Assembly (NCBI GenBank): GCA_040381555.1
Contig: JBEIHC010000038.1
Location: 1 to 22,659, forward strand
Reading direction: 5' to 3'
Origin: CANHCC01 sp040381555
Lineage (GTDB): Bacteria; Bacteroidota; Bacteroidia; J057; RFSG01
DNA length: 22,659 nucleotides
Part shown: piece by piece, positions 7,285 to 14,668 of the stretch
Numbering within the stretch: position 1 is the stretch's first letter
How the letters are laid out: every line of letters begins with the position of its first letter
Position numbers and translations under genes: made by a program
Notes under the pieces: generated by a model
Seen by the model: only the letters and a program-made list of their open reading frames with translations
The model's database searches: none
Told to the model about the DNA's origin: nothing

Positions 7285-8814
7285 ATGGAGGCAAGGAAGA
7301 CGATTTTAATTATCATGGATGGATGGGGAATTGCAGAAAATCCCGCCGTCAGTGCCATAGATCAGGCAGAGACGCCTTTTTATGATTTCGCACGGAAGAC
7401 ATTTCCCAATAGTAGACTCGAAGCCTCCGGACGAGCCGTTGGCCTTCCTCATGGTCAAATGGGAAATTCAGAAGTCGGACACATGAACCTAGGAGCCGGA
7501 AGAACTGTTTTTCAGGACCTAGAGAAAATCACCAATTCGATAGAAGAAAAAGAGATTGAGCAAAACCCAGTTTGGCAGGAACTGATTCACTATTGCGTGG
7601 ACCATCAAAAACCATTGCATATCCTAGGATTAATTTCCGATGGAGGGGTGCATAGCTCTTTGGCTCATTTGACGGGAATCTTACCTTTATTAAAGAAAGT
7701 ACCTTCCGTATATATTCATTGCTTTACAGACGGACGGGATACGGACCCCGAATCAGGCCTGGAGTATATTCAAACACTGGAAGCTGCTATTTTGGAAAGT
7801 GGAGTAGGGGAAATAGCCTCTGTTATTGGCAGATATTATGCAATGGACAGGGATAAGCGCTGGGGAAGAATTCGAAATGCATATGATTTGATGGTGTACG
7901 GAGTGGGACAATCCTTTCCTGACGCGGCATCCGGAATACAGGCCTCTTATTCCGCAGGGGTAACCGATGAATTCATTAAGCCTTTTTATATTGCCAAAGG
8001 CGACCGTCCTGCCGCATCAATCCGTCCCGGGGATGCTGTTTTGTACATGAATTTCCGCTCAGACCGCGCAAGGCAATTAACTGAAGTTTTGACCCAACAT
8101 GATAACCGAGAGTATAATCTAATTACTGTTCCCGATTTGCATTTTGTCTGCATGACCCGTTATGATGAGAAATATCAGGGGGTGCAGGTTTTGTTTGAAA
8201 AGGATAATCTAAATGATACCTTGGGAGAGGTAATTAGCACCGCGGGAAGGACACAACTTCGAATAGCAGAGACGGAGAAATATCCCCATGTTACTTTTTT
8301 CTTTAATGGGGGTAGGGAAGAACCATTTCCTGGAGAGGCTAGAATTTTATGTCCCAGTCCTCGGGTTGCCACTTATGATTTGAAGCCAGAGATGAGTGCG
8401 GATGAAGTTTGTGAAAAAGTACTCGGGGCATTGGACACAGAAAACTATGATTTCATTTGTGTCAATTTCGCGAACCCGGACATGGTGGGCCATACGGGTG
8501 TTTTTGAGGCTGCTATGATTGCCTGCGCGAAAGTAGATTCCTGTGTGAGTCAGGTAGTGAAGAAAGCTCAGGAAAAAAATTACGCACTGATTATATTGGC
8601 TGATCACGGAAATGCGGATAAAATGAAGAATGACGATGGGTCGCCCAATACTGCCCATTCTACAGCTAAAGTGCCTTGTATATTAATTGAACCCTCCGGG
8701 AAATATCATATGATGAAGGATGGAAAACTGGGCGATATTGCTCCCACTTTGCTTCATCTCATGGGTATTCCTATTCCAGCTACAATGAGTGGCTCTATAC
8801 TATGTTCAGAATAA
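7285..8814 (+). CDS. gpmI: 2,3-bisphosphoglycerate-independent phosphoglycerate mutase
   Basis: GpmI interconverts 3- and 2-phosphoglycerate in glycolysis and gluconeogenesis, using two Mn ions and a phosphoserine intermediate. At 509 residues it is full length. The alkaline-phosphatase-like core shows MDGWG (metal Asp12), GNSEVGH with the nucleophile Ser62, DGRDTDP (149-155), RYYAMDRDKRWGR (183-195) and DHGNADKM near residue 440, ending with GDIAPTLLHLMGIP. There is no Shine-Dalgarno; a weak TAATTTTA lies only 4 nt before the ATG. The 3' end overlaps the next gene by 13 nt, so the two are likely co-transcribed. Confidence 0.98.
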   Translation: MEARKTILIIMDGWGIAENPAVSAIDQAETPFYDFARKTFPNSRLEASGRAVGLPHGQMGNSEVGHMNLGAGRTVFQDLEKITNSIEEKEIEQNPVWQELIHYCVDHQKPLHILGLISDGGVHSSLAHLTGILPLLKKVPSVYIHCFTDGRDTDPESGLEYIQTLEAAILESGVGEIASVIGRYYAMDRDKRWGRIRNAYDLMVYGVGQSFPDAASGIQASYSAGVTDEFIKPFYIAKGDRPAASIRPGDAVLYMNFRSDRARQLTEVLTQHDNREYNLITVPDLHFVCMTRYDEKYQGVQVLFEKDNLNDTLGEVISTAGRTQLRIAETEKYPHVTFFFNGGREEPFPGEARILCPSPRVATYDLKPEMSADEVCEKVLGALDTENYDFICVNFANPDMVGHTGVFEAAMIACAKVDSCVSQVVKKAQEKNYALIILADHGNADKMKNDDGSPNTAHSTAKVPCILIEPSGKYHMMKDGKLGDIAPTLLHLMGIPIPATMSGSILCSE

Positions 8815-9401
8815 TTGTTGTTCTCTTTTATTTAGGTGGAATTAATCTGCTCCATGCTCAAATGCCTTTGGAATCCAAGATGCGTATGCAGCTGGATGCA
8901 CAATTACGGGTGTCGAGTTCAAGACCTCAATTATTTAAAAGGACTTTATCTGTTTGGGAAAAGGGAAGTATGCAGACAAGCCAACAAGAATTTGTTGCAG
9001 CAGATTCTGTAGAAGTCTTATACACTCGGCTATCCGAAACCTTTAAGCCTTGGATGCGTCAAACCCTCTTGAATCCAGAGTTGTCAGACTGGTTTGATAT
9101 TCGCTTTTCAGGAGATTCTATCATTGGAAAAAGAAAGCCTGAGTATGAAGATAAAACCCGTGTGGCAGAGCAAATAATAGTGTTGAATAAACAAACTGGA
9201 GTAGTAGAACTCGTCCGGGTAAAAACCAATCGAGAAAACTGGCTGTATTCCGAACAAGTTGATTGGGTTGTGAGATTTGATTCCAGAGGGATTTATCGAT
9301 ATCATCAACTGAACATCCTTACTGCTGTGCCTTTAAGTGGAACCTTTGTGCGGATGATAGAGAGTGGAGGGCTTGCTCCGCGGGAGTTCACCGCAGAGTA
9401 A
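8802..9401 (+). CDS. Exported protein of unknown function
   Basis: The 199-residue product starts inside the end of gpmI (13-nt overlap, different frame). It has a signal peptide (FRIIVVLFYLGGINLLHAQ, cleavage about residue 20), so it is probably periplasmic. The body is mixed alpha/beta with many charged residues and no motif I recognise. The last codons (EFTAE and the TAA stop) come from the palindromic repeat that begins at 9389, so the original C-terminus has been replaced or slightly extended. Its link with gpmI is positional only. Confidence 0.75.
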   Translation: MFRIIVVLFYLGGINLLHAQMPLESKMRMQLDAQLRVSSSRPQLFKRTLSVWEKGSMQTSQQEFVAADSVEVLYTRLSETFKPWMRQTLLNPELSDWFDIRFSGDSIIGKRKPEYEDKTRVAEQIIVLNKQTGVVELVRVKTNRENWLYSEQVDWVVRFDSRGIYRYHQLNILTAVPLSGTFVRMIESGGLAPREFTAE

Positions 9402-9629
9402 GGGAGTTTACGCAGAGGATCACAGAGAAAAAACTTTGAATATACAATCCGCGCCACTCCTTTTACTCAGCTCCTCTGCGGTGCACCTTTTACTCACCGC
9501 AGAGTAAATGAGTTTACGCAGAGGATCGTAGGGTAAATCTTCAATTCCTTTGCTTAAAATTGGGGTATTTGCGTTAAGAAAATAATATTGAAATCTGCGC
9601 CACTCCTTTTACTCAGCTCCTCTGCGGTG
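9389..9629. repeat. Two imperfect palindromic repeats, same family as 5233-5811
   Basis: Two units lie at 9389-9483 and 9495-9629. Both start CACCGCAGAG and end CTCTGCGGTG, with internal AGTAAGGGAGTTTACGCAGAG and ACTCCTTTTACTCAG segments; the second has a longer AT-rich middle. They fill the gap between two convergent genes: the first unit codes the last residues of the 8802-9401 gene, and the second ends 4 bp from the stop of the YdcF-like gene at 9634. Confidence 0.9.
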
Positions 9630-9633
9630 AACC

Positions 9634-10257
9634 TTAATGCCTTAATTTATAATAAATCAATTTAATATATTCATTATTAACAAAGATGAGTCCATCTTCT
9701 CTGCTCCACCAATCCTGGGCTGAGTATCCGGTATCTTTTGCACCGACGAGTATGAGTTCTACTCCAGCTCGATCAAATCTTTCCTGAAAATGTTGTCGTA
9801 CTCTGCGGGTATGTAATTCTGAGGTGACCACAATAACGCATTGGTACTGATATCTTCTCGCCATAGAAAGAATGAGTTCTCGTTCTTCATGAGTGGAGGT
9901 TCCTTGGGTGATGTTTTGAACTAAAGAATCAGGTACTCCTCCTTGTACTACATAAGGTCGGGTTAGATTGGGTTCTGTTGGGGTGAAGCCCATCATTTGC
10001 CATTCTTTGATATTGGGCTTTCCGAGGCAGTATACAGTGGGCGCCATTCCTTTTTTCCAGATCTCTGCAGCTTTGGAACCACGAGCATTGGCTCCTCCCC
10101 CAAGTACGAAAATAGCCTGACAGGGTTTTAATTCATCCGTAGAGGATAAATAAGCGCCTATGCCTTTTAGAATTGGATTTTTTAGAAGAACAAGTAATAG
10201 TAGGAAGAGAAATAAAGCAACTGGAATACGCCAGGTTTTCTTCAGGGGCAATCTCAT
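9634..10257 (-). CDS. YdcF/ElyC family (DUF218) membrane-anchored protein
   Basis: This 207-residue protein has an N-terminal membrane segment (about 11-27) and a DUF218 domain: IFVLGGGANARG (49-60), STHEE (121-125), VVTSELHTRR (143-152) and an ending WW..EDGLIFVNNEYIKL. Members such as ElyC/SanA/YdcF of enteric bacteria affect envelope integrity, and some bind nucleotides; the exact reaction is unknown. The bulk should lie in the periplasm. Its ATG overlaps the TAA of the upstream acetyltransferase gene by one base (TAATG), which points to translational coupling. The gene ends 4 bp from a palindromic repeat that may serve as its 3' boundary. Confidence 0.87.
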   Translation of the reverse strand: MRLPLKKTWRIPVALFLFLLLLVLLKNPILKGIGAYLSSTDELKPCQAIFVLGGGANARGSKAAEIWKKGMAPTVYCLGKPNIKEWQMMGFTPTEPNLTRPYVVQGGVPDSLVQNITQGTSTHEERELILSMARRYQYQCVIVVTSELHTRRVRQHFQERFDRAGVELILVGAKDTGYSAQDWWSREDGLIFVNNEYIKLIYYKLRH

Positions 10258-10793
10258 TAAAGGTAATTTTCTTTATTGAGTTTTTTCCGCATGATATAAT
10301 CATTGAGCCAATACTGCTTAAATGGAATATCTACGGTCTGATGTACGCGGTATCCTTGTTTTTGATAAAAATCTTTTGCACCATTTTTACGGTTAACATT
10401 AAGTTCCATAATGGTGCCACCATCTAAAGCAATGATTTTTTCAATGTAGTATAATAGATGTTTGCCCAGACCTTTTTTCTGAGAATCAGGCTTGAGATAA
10501 AGGCGATGGAGTTTATAGATTTTTTCTATGGGTTCTTTCAAACTATAGGAGGCAAATCCGGTTGGAATATCATCCTGGTATTGAATGTAAAAAATATGTT
10601 GTTGGGTGATCATTTGTTTTTGGAGGGCATCTTCAGAGAAGAGCTCTTGAAACATAAATTGAATCTGGTCTTTGGACAGTATTTTTTTGTAAGTGGGCTC
10701 CCAAGAAGCAAGTGCCAGTTCGAATAGGACGCTTACATCAGCCGGAGTAGCCTTTTTAACGCTCACTTGATCAGTTTGTGCAGTTTTGGACAT
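10257..10793 (-). CDS. GNAT family N-acetyltransferase
   Basis: The 178-residue protein has the GNAT fold. Motif A, LHRLYLKPDSQKKGLGKHLL (about 95-114), contains the acetyl-CoA pyrophosphate loop QKKGLG; motif B follows at NVNRKNGAKDFYQKQGY (132-148). It transfers an acetyl group from acetyl-CoA to an amine, but the substrate cannot be read from the sequence. It resembles the small ribosomal-protein or polyamine-type acetyltransferases only in a general way. The gene is followed directly by the YdcF-like gene with a one-base overlap. A TAATTTTG box lies 53 nt upstream. Confidence 0.92.
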   Translation of the reverse strand: MSKTAQTDQVSVKKATPADVSVLFELALASWEPTYKKILSKDQIQFMFQELFSEDALQKQMITQQHIFYIQYQDDIPTGFASYSLKEPIEKIYKLHRLYLKPDSQKKGLGKHLLYYIEKIIALDGGTIMELNVNRKNGAKDFYQKQGYRVHQTVDIPFKQYWLNDYIMRKKLNKENYL

Positions 10794-10846
10794 AGGTCAG
10801 AGAGGTTTTAATATTTTTCTTAGTCCTAGTTTGGGCTAAGGATTGG

Positions 10847-10854
10847 CAAAATTA
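10847..10854 (-). promoter_or_regulatory. Candidate -7 promoter box for the acetyltransferase gene
   Basis: On the minus strand this reads TAATTTTG, an exact TAnnTTTG match, 53 nt upstream of the ATG at 10793. The nearest TTG upstream is only 13 nt away, too close for a normal -33 box, so support is moderate. Confidence 0.35.
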
Positions 10855-10920
10855 ATCAGAAAATAGACAAGGCAGGCATAATTATCCTATTCCTTTGATT
10901 ATCAACTATTAGAGAATTTA

Positions 10921-10933
10921 GCTTGGTGCAAGC
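10921..10933. repeat. Single 13-bp hairpin unit
   Basis: GCTTG-GTG-CAAGC, the reverse complement of the GCTTG-CAC-CAAGC unit found at 7214 and 14487. It lies 19 bp beyond the stop of the UMF1-type transporter gene. A solitary copy shows that the unit also exists outside arrays. Confidence 0.75.
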
Positions 10934-10952
10934 TAGAGTAAAAAGGGTACCT

Positions 10953-12275
10953 CTACCTCGATTTAAGTCTTTTCTGTTCTCTAATCATCCCAATCATGGC
11001 GGCAGCTCCTATTAGGAAAAAAAACATGAGTAGTACGATGGAGTTCCTCATATTTCCGGTAATAACTTCGAAAAATCCATAAGAGGCTGTGCCCAGCACG
11101 ATGGCCAATTTCTCGGTAACATCCAGCAGACTGAAATAGGATGCATGATCGATCGTTGCAGGGAGATTTCGGGCAAAGGTGGAGCGGGAAAGACTTTGAG
11201 TGCCCCCCATTACTAAGCCTACTCCAATGGCAATGGCGAAAAATTCTTCCCGAGTGTAGGTGAACCAAGCCGCAAAACAAATGAACATCCAGATGAAGAG
11301 GGCAATTACTATAGCCTGAGGATTACCCAACATTTTGGCCAGCCAGGCAAAAAGATAAGCGCCTCCAATTCCAACTAATTGAATGAGTAGAACAGTTAGG
11401 ATTAGATCGGAGGTTTCTAGTTTTAATTCTTTGGAACCAAACAGCGTGGCCATATACATGACGGTTTGAATTCCCATGCTATAAAAGAAAAATCCGGAAA
11501 GGAAGATTTTGAGTTGGGGCAAGTTTTTGAGGGAGGCCCAGGTATGCCGGAGTTCCTGAAAACCTTTGGTAAGAATACCCGGAACAAAACCTCTGTTTTG
11601 GGGTTCTTTCGGAAGACCTCGAAAGGTGATTTGGGCGAAGCCGATCCACCAGAAGCCAACTGTAATGCAGGAGATTCGTGCCGGCCAAGTTCCAGGATTG
11701 AGTCCAAACCAATCCGGTTTTTGAATCATAAGTAAATTAAGGATGAGAAGAATCATGCTTCCCAGATAGCCCATCGCATATCCTCTTGCACTAACTGTAT
11801 CATATTCCGAAGGGGCACAAATTTCTGGTAGAAAGGCATTGTAAAAGACCAGACTTCCGGTAAAGCCCAGGCTGGCAAGGAGAAAAGCTGTCATTCCTAA
11901 TTCCAGATTTTCTGGTCCTGTGAATCCAGCCAATGCGATAGAAGAAAACCCTCCAAGATAACAGAAAGCTTGCATAAACCATTTTTTGCGCCCACCATAA
12001 TCTGCAATTCCTGATAAAATGGGGGTAAGTGCGGCACTGATTAAAAAGGACAGGGATAAAATCCAGGAATACAATACCGTATTTTCTAGTGTAAACCCGA
12101 AGAAATCGACCATTGAACCTGAATCTGTAGTTGTGACTGCGGTATAATAAACAGGGAAAATGGCGGAAGTGATGGTCAGGGAATAGACGGAATTCGCCCA
12201 ATCATACCAAGCCCAAGCTCGGATGTTTTTTCGATTGCTATCAATGTAAGTAGAGGTGCTTTTTTGCTCGTTCAT
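10953..12275 (-). CDS. MFS transporter, UMF1 (Atg22-like) family
   Basis: A 440-residue integral membrane protein with about 12 hydrophobic segments. The N-terminal signature IRAWAWYDWANSVYSLTI (18-35), followed by IFPVYY, is characteristic of the UMF1/Atg22-like branch of the major facilitator superfamily. The GGTQSLSRSTFARNLP loop in the C-terminal half is also typical. Yeast Atg22 exports amino acids from the vacuole, but the bacterial substrate is not known. It is flanked by the divergent cytochrome c gene; the 133-bp gap between them is AT-rich and must hold both promoters, though I see only weak matches to the consensus. Confidence 0.93.
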   Translation of the reverse strand: MNEQKSTSTYIDSNRKNIRAWAWYDWANSVYSLTITSAIFPVYYTAVTTTDSGSMVDFFGFTLENTVLYSWILSLSFLISAALTPILSGIADYGGRKKWFMQAFCYLGGFSSIALAGFTGPENLELGMTAFLLASLGFTGSLVFYNAFLPEICAPSEYDTVSARGYAMGYLGSMILLILNLLMIQKPDWFGLNPGTWPARISCITVGFWWIGFAQITFRGLPKEPQNRGFVPGILTKGFQELRHTWASLKNLPQLKIFLSGFFFYSMGIQTVMYMATLFGSKELKLETSDLILTVLLIQLVGIGGAYLFAWLAKMLGNPQAIVIALFIWMFICFAAWFTYTREEFFAIAIGVGLVMGGTQSLSRSTFARNLPATIDHASYFSLLDVTEKLAIVLGTASYGFFEVITGNMRNSIVLLMFFFLIGAAAMIGMIREQKRLKSR

Positions 12276-12408
12276 TATAAAAATTAGTAGAGAAAATTAC
12301 AAATTCTCAATCTGAAAAGAAAAAGATATTTTTTATATATAAAAATAATCATATATTTACTTATTATTTTGAGTAACCAATCAGCTATATTAATTAACGA
12401 AAAAGGCT

Positions 12409-13404
12409 ATGAAGAAAATTGTAATGGTTCTGGTAGGACTCATTTTTGTAATGGTCATAGGTCTTTATGGATTTGTCAGCCTGACCTGGGATAAAGAGTA
12501 TGATGCGCCCTATCCAGACATTCATGCTAGTTCAGATACGGCGATGATTGCCCGAGGCGGGTATTTAGTGATTGGTGCTGGTCATTGTACTACTTGTCAT
12601 ATTCCAATGGATAAAATGGCAGCGGCGGAAAAAGGGGAGCCTGTTCAATTGGTAGGGGGCTGGGAATTAGACATTCCTCCTGGAGTTTTCCGGGCGCCGA
12701 ATTTAACACCGGATATAGAGACCGGAATTGGATCTAGAACAGATGCCGAACTTGCCCGTACGCTGAGATATTCAGTAAATCACAAAAATCGGATGGTATT
12801 TCCATTTATGCCTTTTCAGATGATGAGTGATTATGATTTAGCTTCCATTATATCTTATTTACGCGCTCAACCTGCAGTAAGGAATGAAATTAAGCCGACA
12901 GAATTGAGTTTTATGGGTAAGGTTATTGCTGCATTTGGCCTATTGAAGCCTGTTTATCCTAGCTCCGAGCCTCCTAAAAATGTAACGATGGATACTACTG
13001 TTGAGTATGGATCTTACATAGCCAATAATGTTGGGAATTGTGCGGGTTGCCATACAGAAAGAGATCTGAATACAGGGGAGTTCACGGGTCCAAAGTTTGC
13101 AGGTGGTTTTACGATGCCTCCAGATGAGTTTTCCAAAGGATATGCTTTTGTTACGCCCAATTTGACCCCAGATCCAGAAACAGGAATTATGGCCTCTTGG
13201 TCTGAAGAAGTTTTTGTAGCCCGATTTAAAGCTGGCCGGGTGCATGCTGGTTCTGCAATGCCATGGGGATGGTTTGGCAGAATGGATGAGGTCGAGATGC
13301 GGGCAGTTTACCGCTACCTGAGCACTTTAGAGCCGGTTAAAAGAAAAATCCCCAAGATTGTATTTGCATTAGGGGAGGAAGTGCCGGATCTGCCTTACGA
13401 ATAA
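12409..13404 (+). CDS. Membrane-anchored diheme cytochrome c
   Basis: The 331-residue protein has an uncleaved N-terminal anchor (about 4-26) and two cytochrome c domains facing the periplasm. Heme sites are CTTCH (60-64) and CAGCH (211-215); likely axial methionines are Met134 (FPFMPF) and Met284 (SAMPWGW). Both domains carry a NLTPD.ETGI stretch (98-107 and 251-260), showing internal duplication. This arrangement is like the cytochrome subunits of PQQ- or flavin-linked alcohol and gluconate dehydrogenases, but no dehydrogenase gene is adjacent, so the electron donor is unknown. It is the only plus-strand gene between 10 and 22 kb, and its stop lies 8 nt from that of hemE, which is convergent. 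Confidence 0.93.
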   Translation: MKKIVMVLVGLIFVMVIGLYGFVSLTWDKEYDAPYPDIHASSDTAMIARGGYLVIGAGHCTTCHIPMDKMAAAEKGEPVQLVGGWELDIPPGVFRAPNLTPDIETGIGSRTDAELARTLRYSVNHKNRMVFPFMPFQMMSDYDLASIISYLRAQPAVRNEIKPTELSFMGKVIAAFGLLKPVYPSSEPPKNVTMDTTVEYGSYIANNVGNCAGCHTERDLNTGEFTGPKFAGGFTMPPDEFSKGYAFVTPNLTPDPETGIMASWSEEVFVARFKAGRVHAGSAMPWGWFGRMDEVEMRAVYRYLSTLEPVKRKIPKIVFALGEEVPDLPYE

Positions 13405-13412
13405 ATTATCCT

Positions 13413-14441
13413 CTAGGAATAGCGAAAGTTTTTTACTGTATCAATAAAAACTTTTGCGTGTTCTGGGCTTATATCCGGGTAAATGCCATGACCTAAATTG
13501 GCAATATGTTTTCCAGGTTCAAATTGAGAGAGCATATTGAGTGTTTGGGTCTTGATTTCTTCCAGACTTCCATAGAGTACACAAGGATCCAGATTGCCCT
13601 GCAATGCTTTGCCGGGAATCTGGTTTCTTGCTTCTAAGGGGTTCATGTTCCAATCCAGTCCAATTACCTGAGCATCACACTGACCTAATTCTTTTAGGGC
13701 AAAGAAGGCTCCTTTGGCGAAGATTATTTTGGGCACGGTCTGAATATGGGTGCAGATTTTTTGAATATAAGGCAAGGAGAATTCGAGCCAGGCTTCTCTG
13801 GAAAGGAGTCCTGCCCAAGAGTCAAATAGTTGAATAATTTCAACGCCGGCCTCTATTTGTTGTTGAAGATAGAGGATGGTTGCCTCTGTGATTCGGTCAA
13901 GTAACTCATGTGCAAATTTTTTGTCTTGATAAAGATGGGCTTTTGCTTTGCTGAAAGTTTTGGAGCCTTTGCCTTCCGTCATATAGGCGAAAATGGTCCA
14001 TGGGGCGCCTGCAAAGCCGATTAGGGGTACGCGATTATGGAGTTTTTCCTGAGTGATGCGAATGGCTTCCAGTGTATCCTGAAGGTTGGAATTAGTTTTG
14101 GGGAGATGGAGTTTTTTTAGGTCGCGTGAGGAGGAGATTATTTCTGGAAAAACGGGGCCTCGGTTTTCTTCCATAATATAGGGTAAGCCCATAGCTTCGG
14201 GCAGCACGAGGATATCGGAGAAGATGATGGCGGCATCGACGCCCATGAGATCCACCGGCTGTAGGGTAACTTCAGCAGCAAATTCCGGATGGGCAATCAT
14301 TTCTCGAAAGCTACCAGCCTCACTGCGAACCGCACGATATTGGGGTAAGTATCTACCGGCCTGCCTCATCATCCACACAGGGGGGCGTTCGACAGCTTGG
14401 GAATTGGCTACACGCAGGAGCAGGTCATTGATTGGAGTCAT
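13413..14441 (-). CDS. hemE: Uroporphyrinogen decarboxylase
   Basis: HemE removes four acetate carboxyl groups from uroporphyrinogen III to make coproporphyrinogen III in heme synthesis; it is a soluble homodimer. At 342 residues it is full length. The signature PPVWMMRQAGRYLPQYR (20-36) carries the substrate-binding Arg residues, Asp76 in FSDILV is the catalytic aspartate, and GFAGAPWTIFAYMTEG is the second family pattern. The C-terminal NLGHGIYPDISPEH is typical. A weak -7-like box (TAATTTCG, 14462-14469) lies 20 nt upstream. The hairpin array at 14487-14595 lies just further upstream. Confidence 0.98.
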   Translation of the reverse strand: MTPINDLLLRVANSQAVERPPVWMMRQAGRYLPQYRAVRSEAGSFREMIAHPEFAAEVTLQPVDLMGVDAAIIFSDILVLPEAMGLPYIMEENRGPVFPEIISSSRDLKKLHLPKTNSNLQDTLEAIRITQEKLHNRVPLIGFAGAPWTIFAYMTEGKGSKTFSKAKAHLYQDKKFAHELLDRITEATILYLQQQIEAGVEIIQLFDSWAGLLSREAWLEFSLPYIQKICTHIQTVPKIIFAKGAFFALKELGQCDAQVIGLDWNMNPLEARNQIPGKALQGNLDPCVLYGSLEEIKTQTLNMLSQFEPGKHIANLGHGIYPDISPEHAKVFIDTVKNFRYS

Positions 14442-14486
14442 GAATAGGATGTATTATTCTGCGAAATTAGGGAAAGAATGGATATA

Positions 14487-14595
14487 GCTTGCACCAAGCG
14501 GAGCTTACCCCAAGCAAAGCTTGCACCAAGCGGAGCTTACCCTAAGCAGAGCTTGCACCAAGCGGAGCTTACCCTAAGCAAAGCTTGCACCAAGC
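14487..14595. repeat. Seven 13-bp hairpin units, alternating types, period 16
   Basis: Units start at 14487, 14503, 14519, 14535, 14551, 14567 and 14583. Odd units are GCTTG-CAC-CAAGC; even units are GCTTA-CCC-TAAGC (the first of them CAAGC, with one broken pair). Spacers are GGA after each odd unit and AAA or AGA after each even one. The alternation shows growth by copying a 32-bp dimer. The array lies between the rpsA terminator and hemE. Confidence 0.92.
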
Positions 14596-14616
14596 AGATC
14601 CGGAATCAGTTAGGTC

Positions 14617-14650
14617 AAAAAAAAAACAGCCCCAATTTGGGGCTGTTTTC
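14617..14650 (-). terminator. Intrinsic terminator of rpsA
   Basis: A perfect inverted repeat (AACAGCCCCA / TGGGGCTGTT, 14625-14647) is followed on the minus strand by a run of 10 T (complement of the A-run 14617-14626). It lies about 20 nt beyond the rpsA stop. The stem is GC-rich and the signal strong. Confidence 0.92.
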
Positions 14651-14668
14651 GTTTAGATAAAGTGAAAC

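Noticed and set aside
12330..12371. Promoter of the cytochrome c gene (TTATTTTG) and AT-rich palindrome
   Set aside because: One mismatch at the second position of the -7 box and no convincing -33; the AT-rich palindrome could be chance at this composition.
14478..14660. 60-codon plus-strand open frame
   Set aside because: It is a translation of the hairpin array and the rpsA terminator; the 16-bp period shifts frame at each unit.
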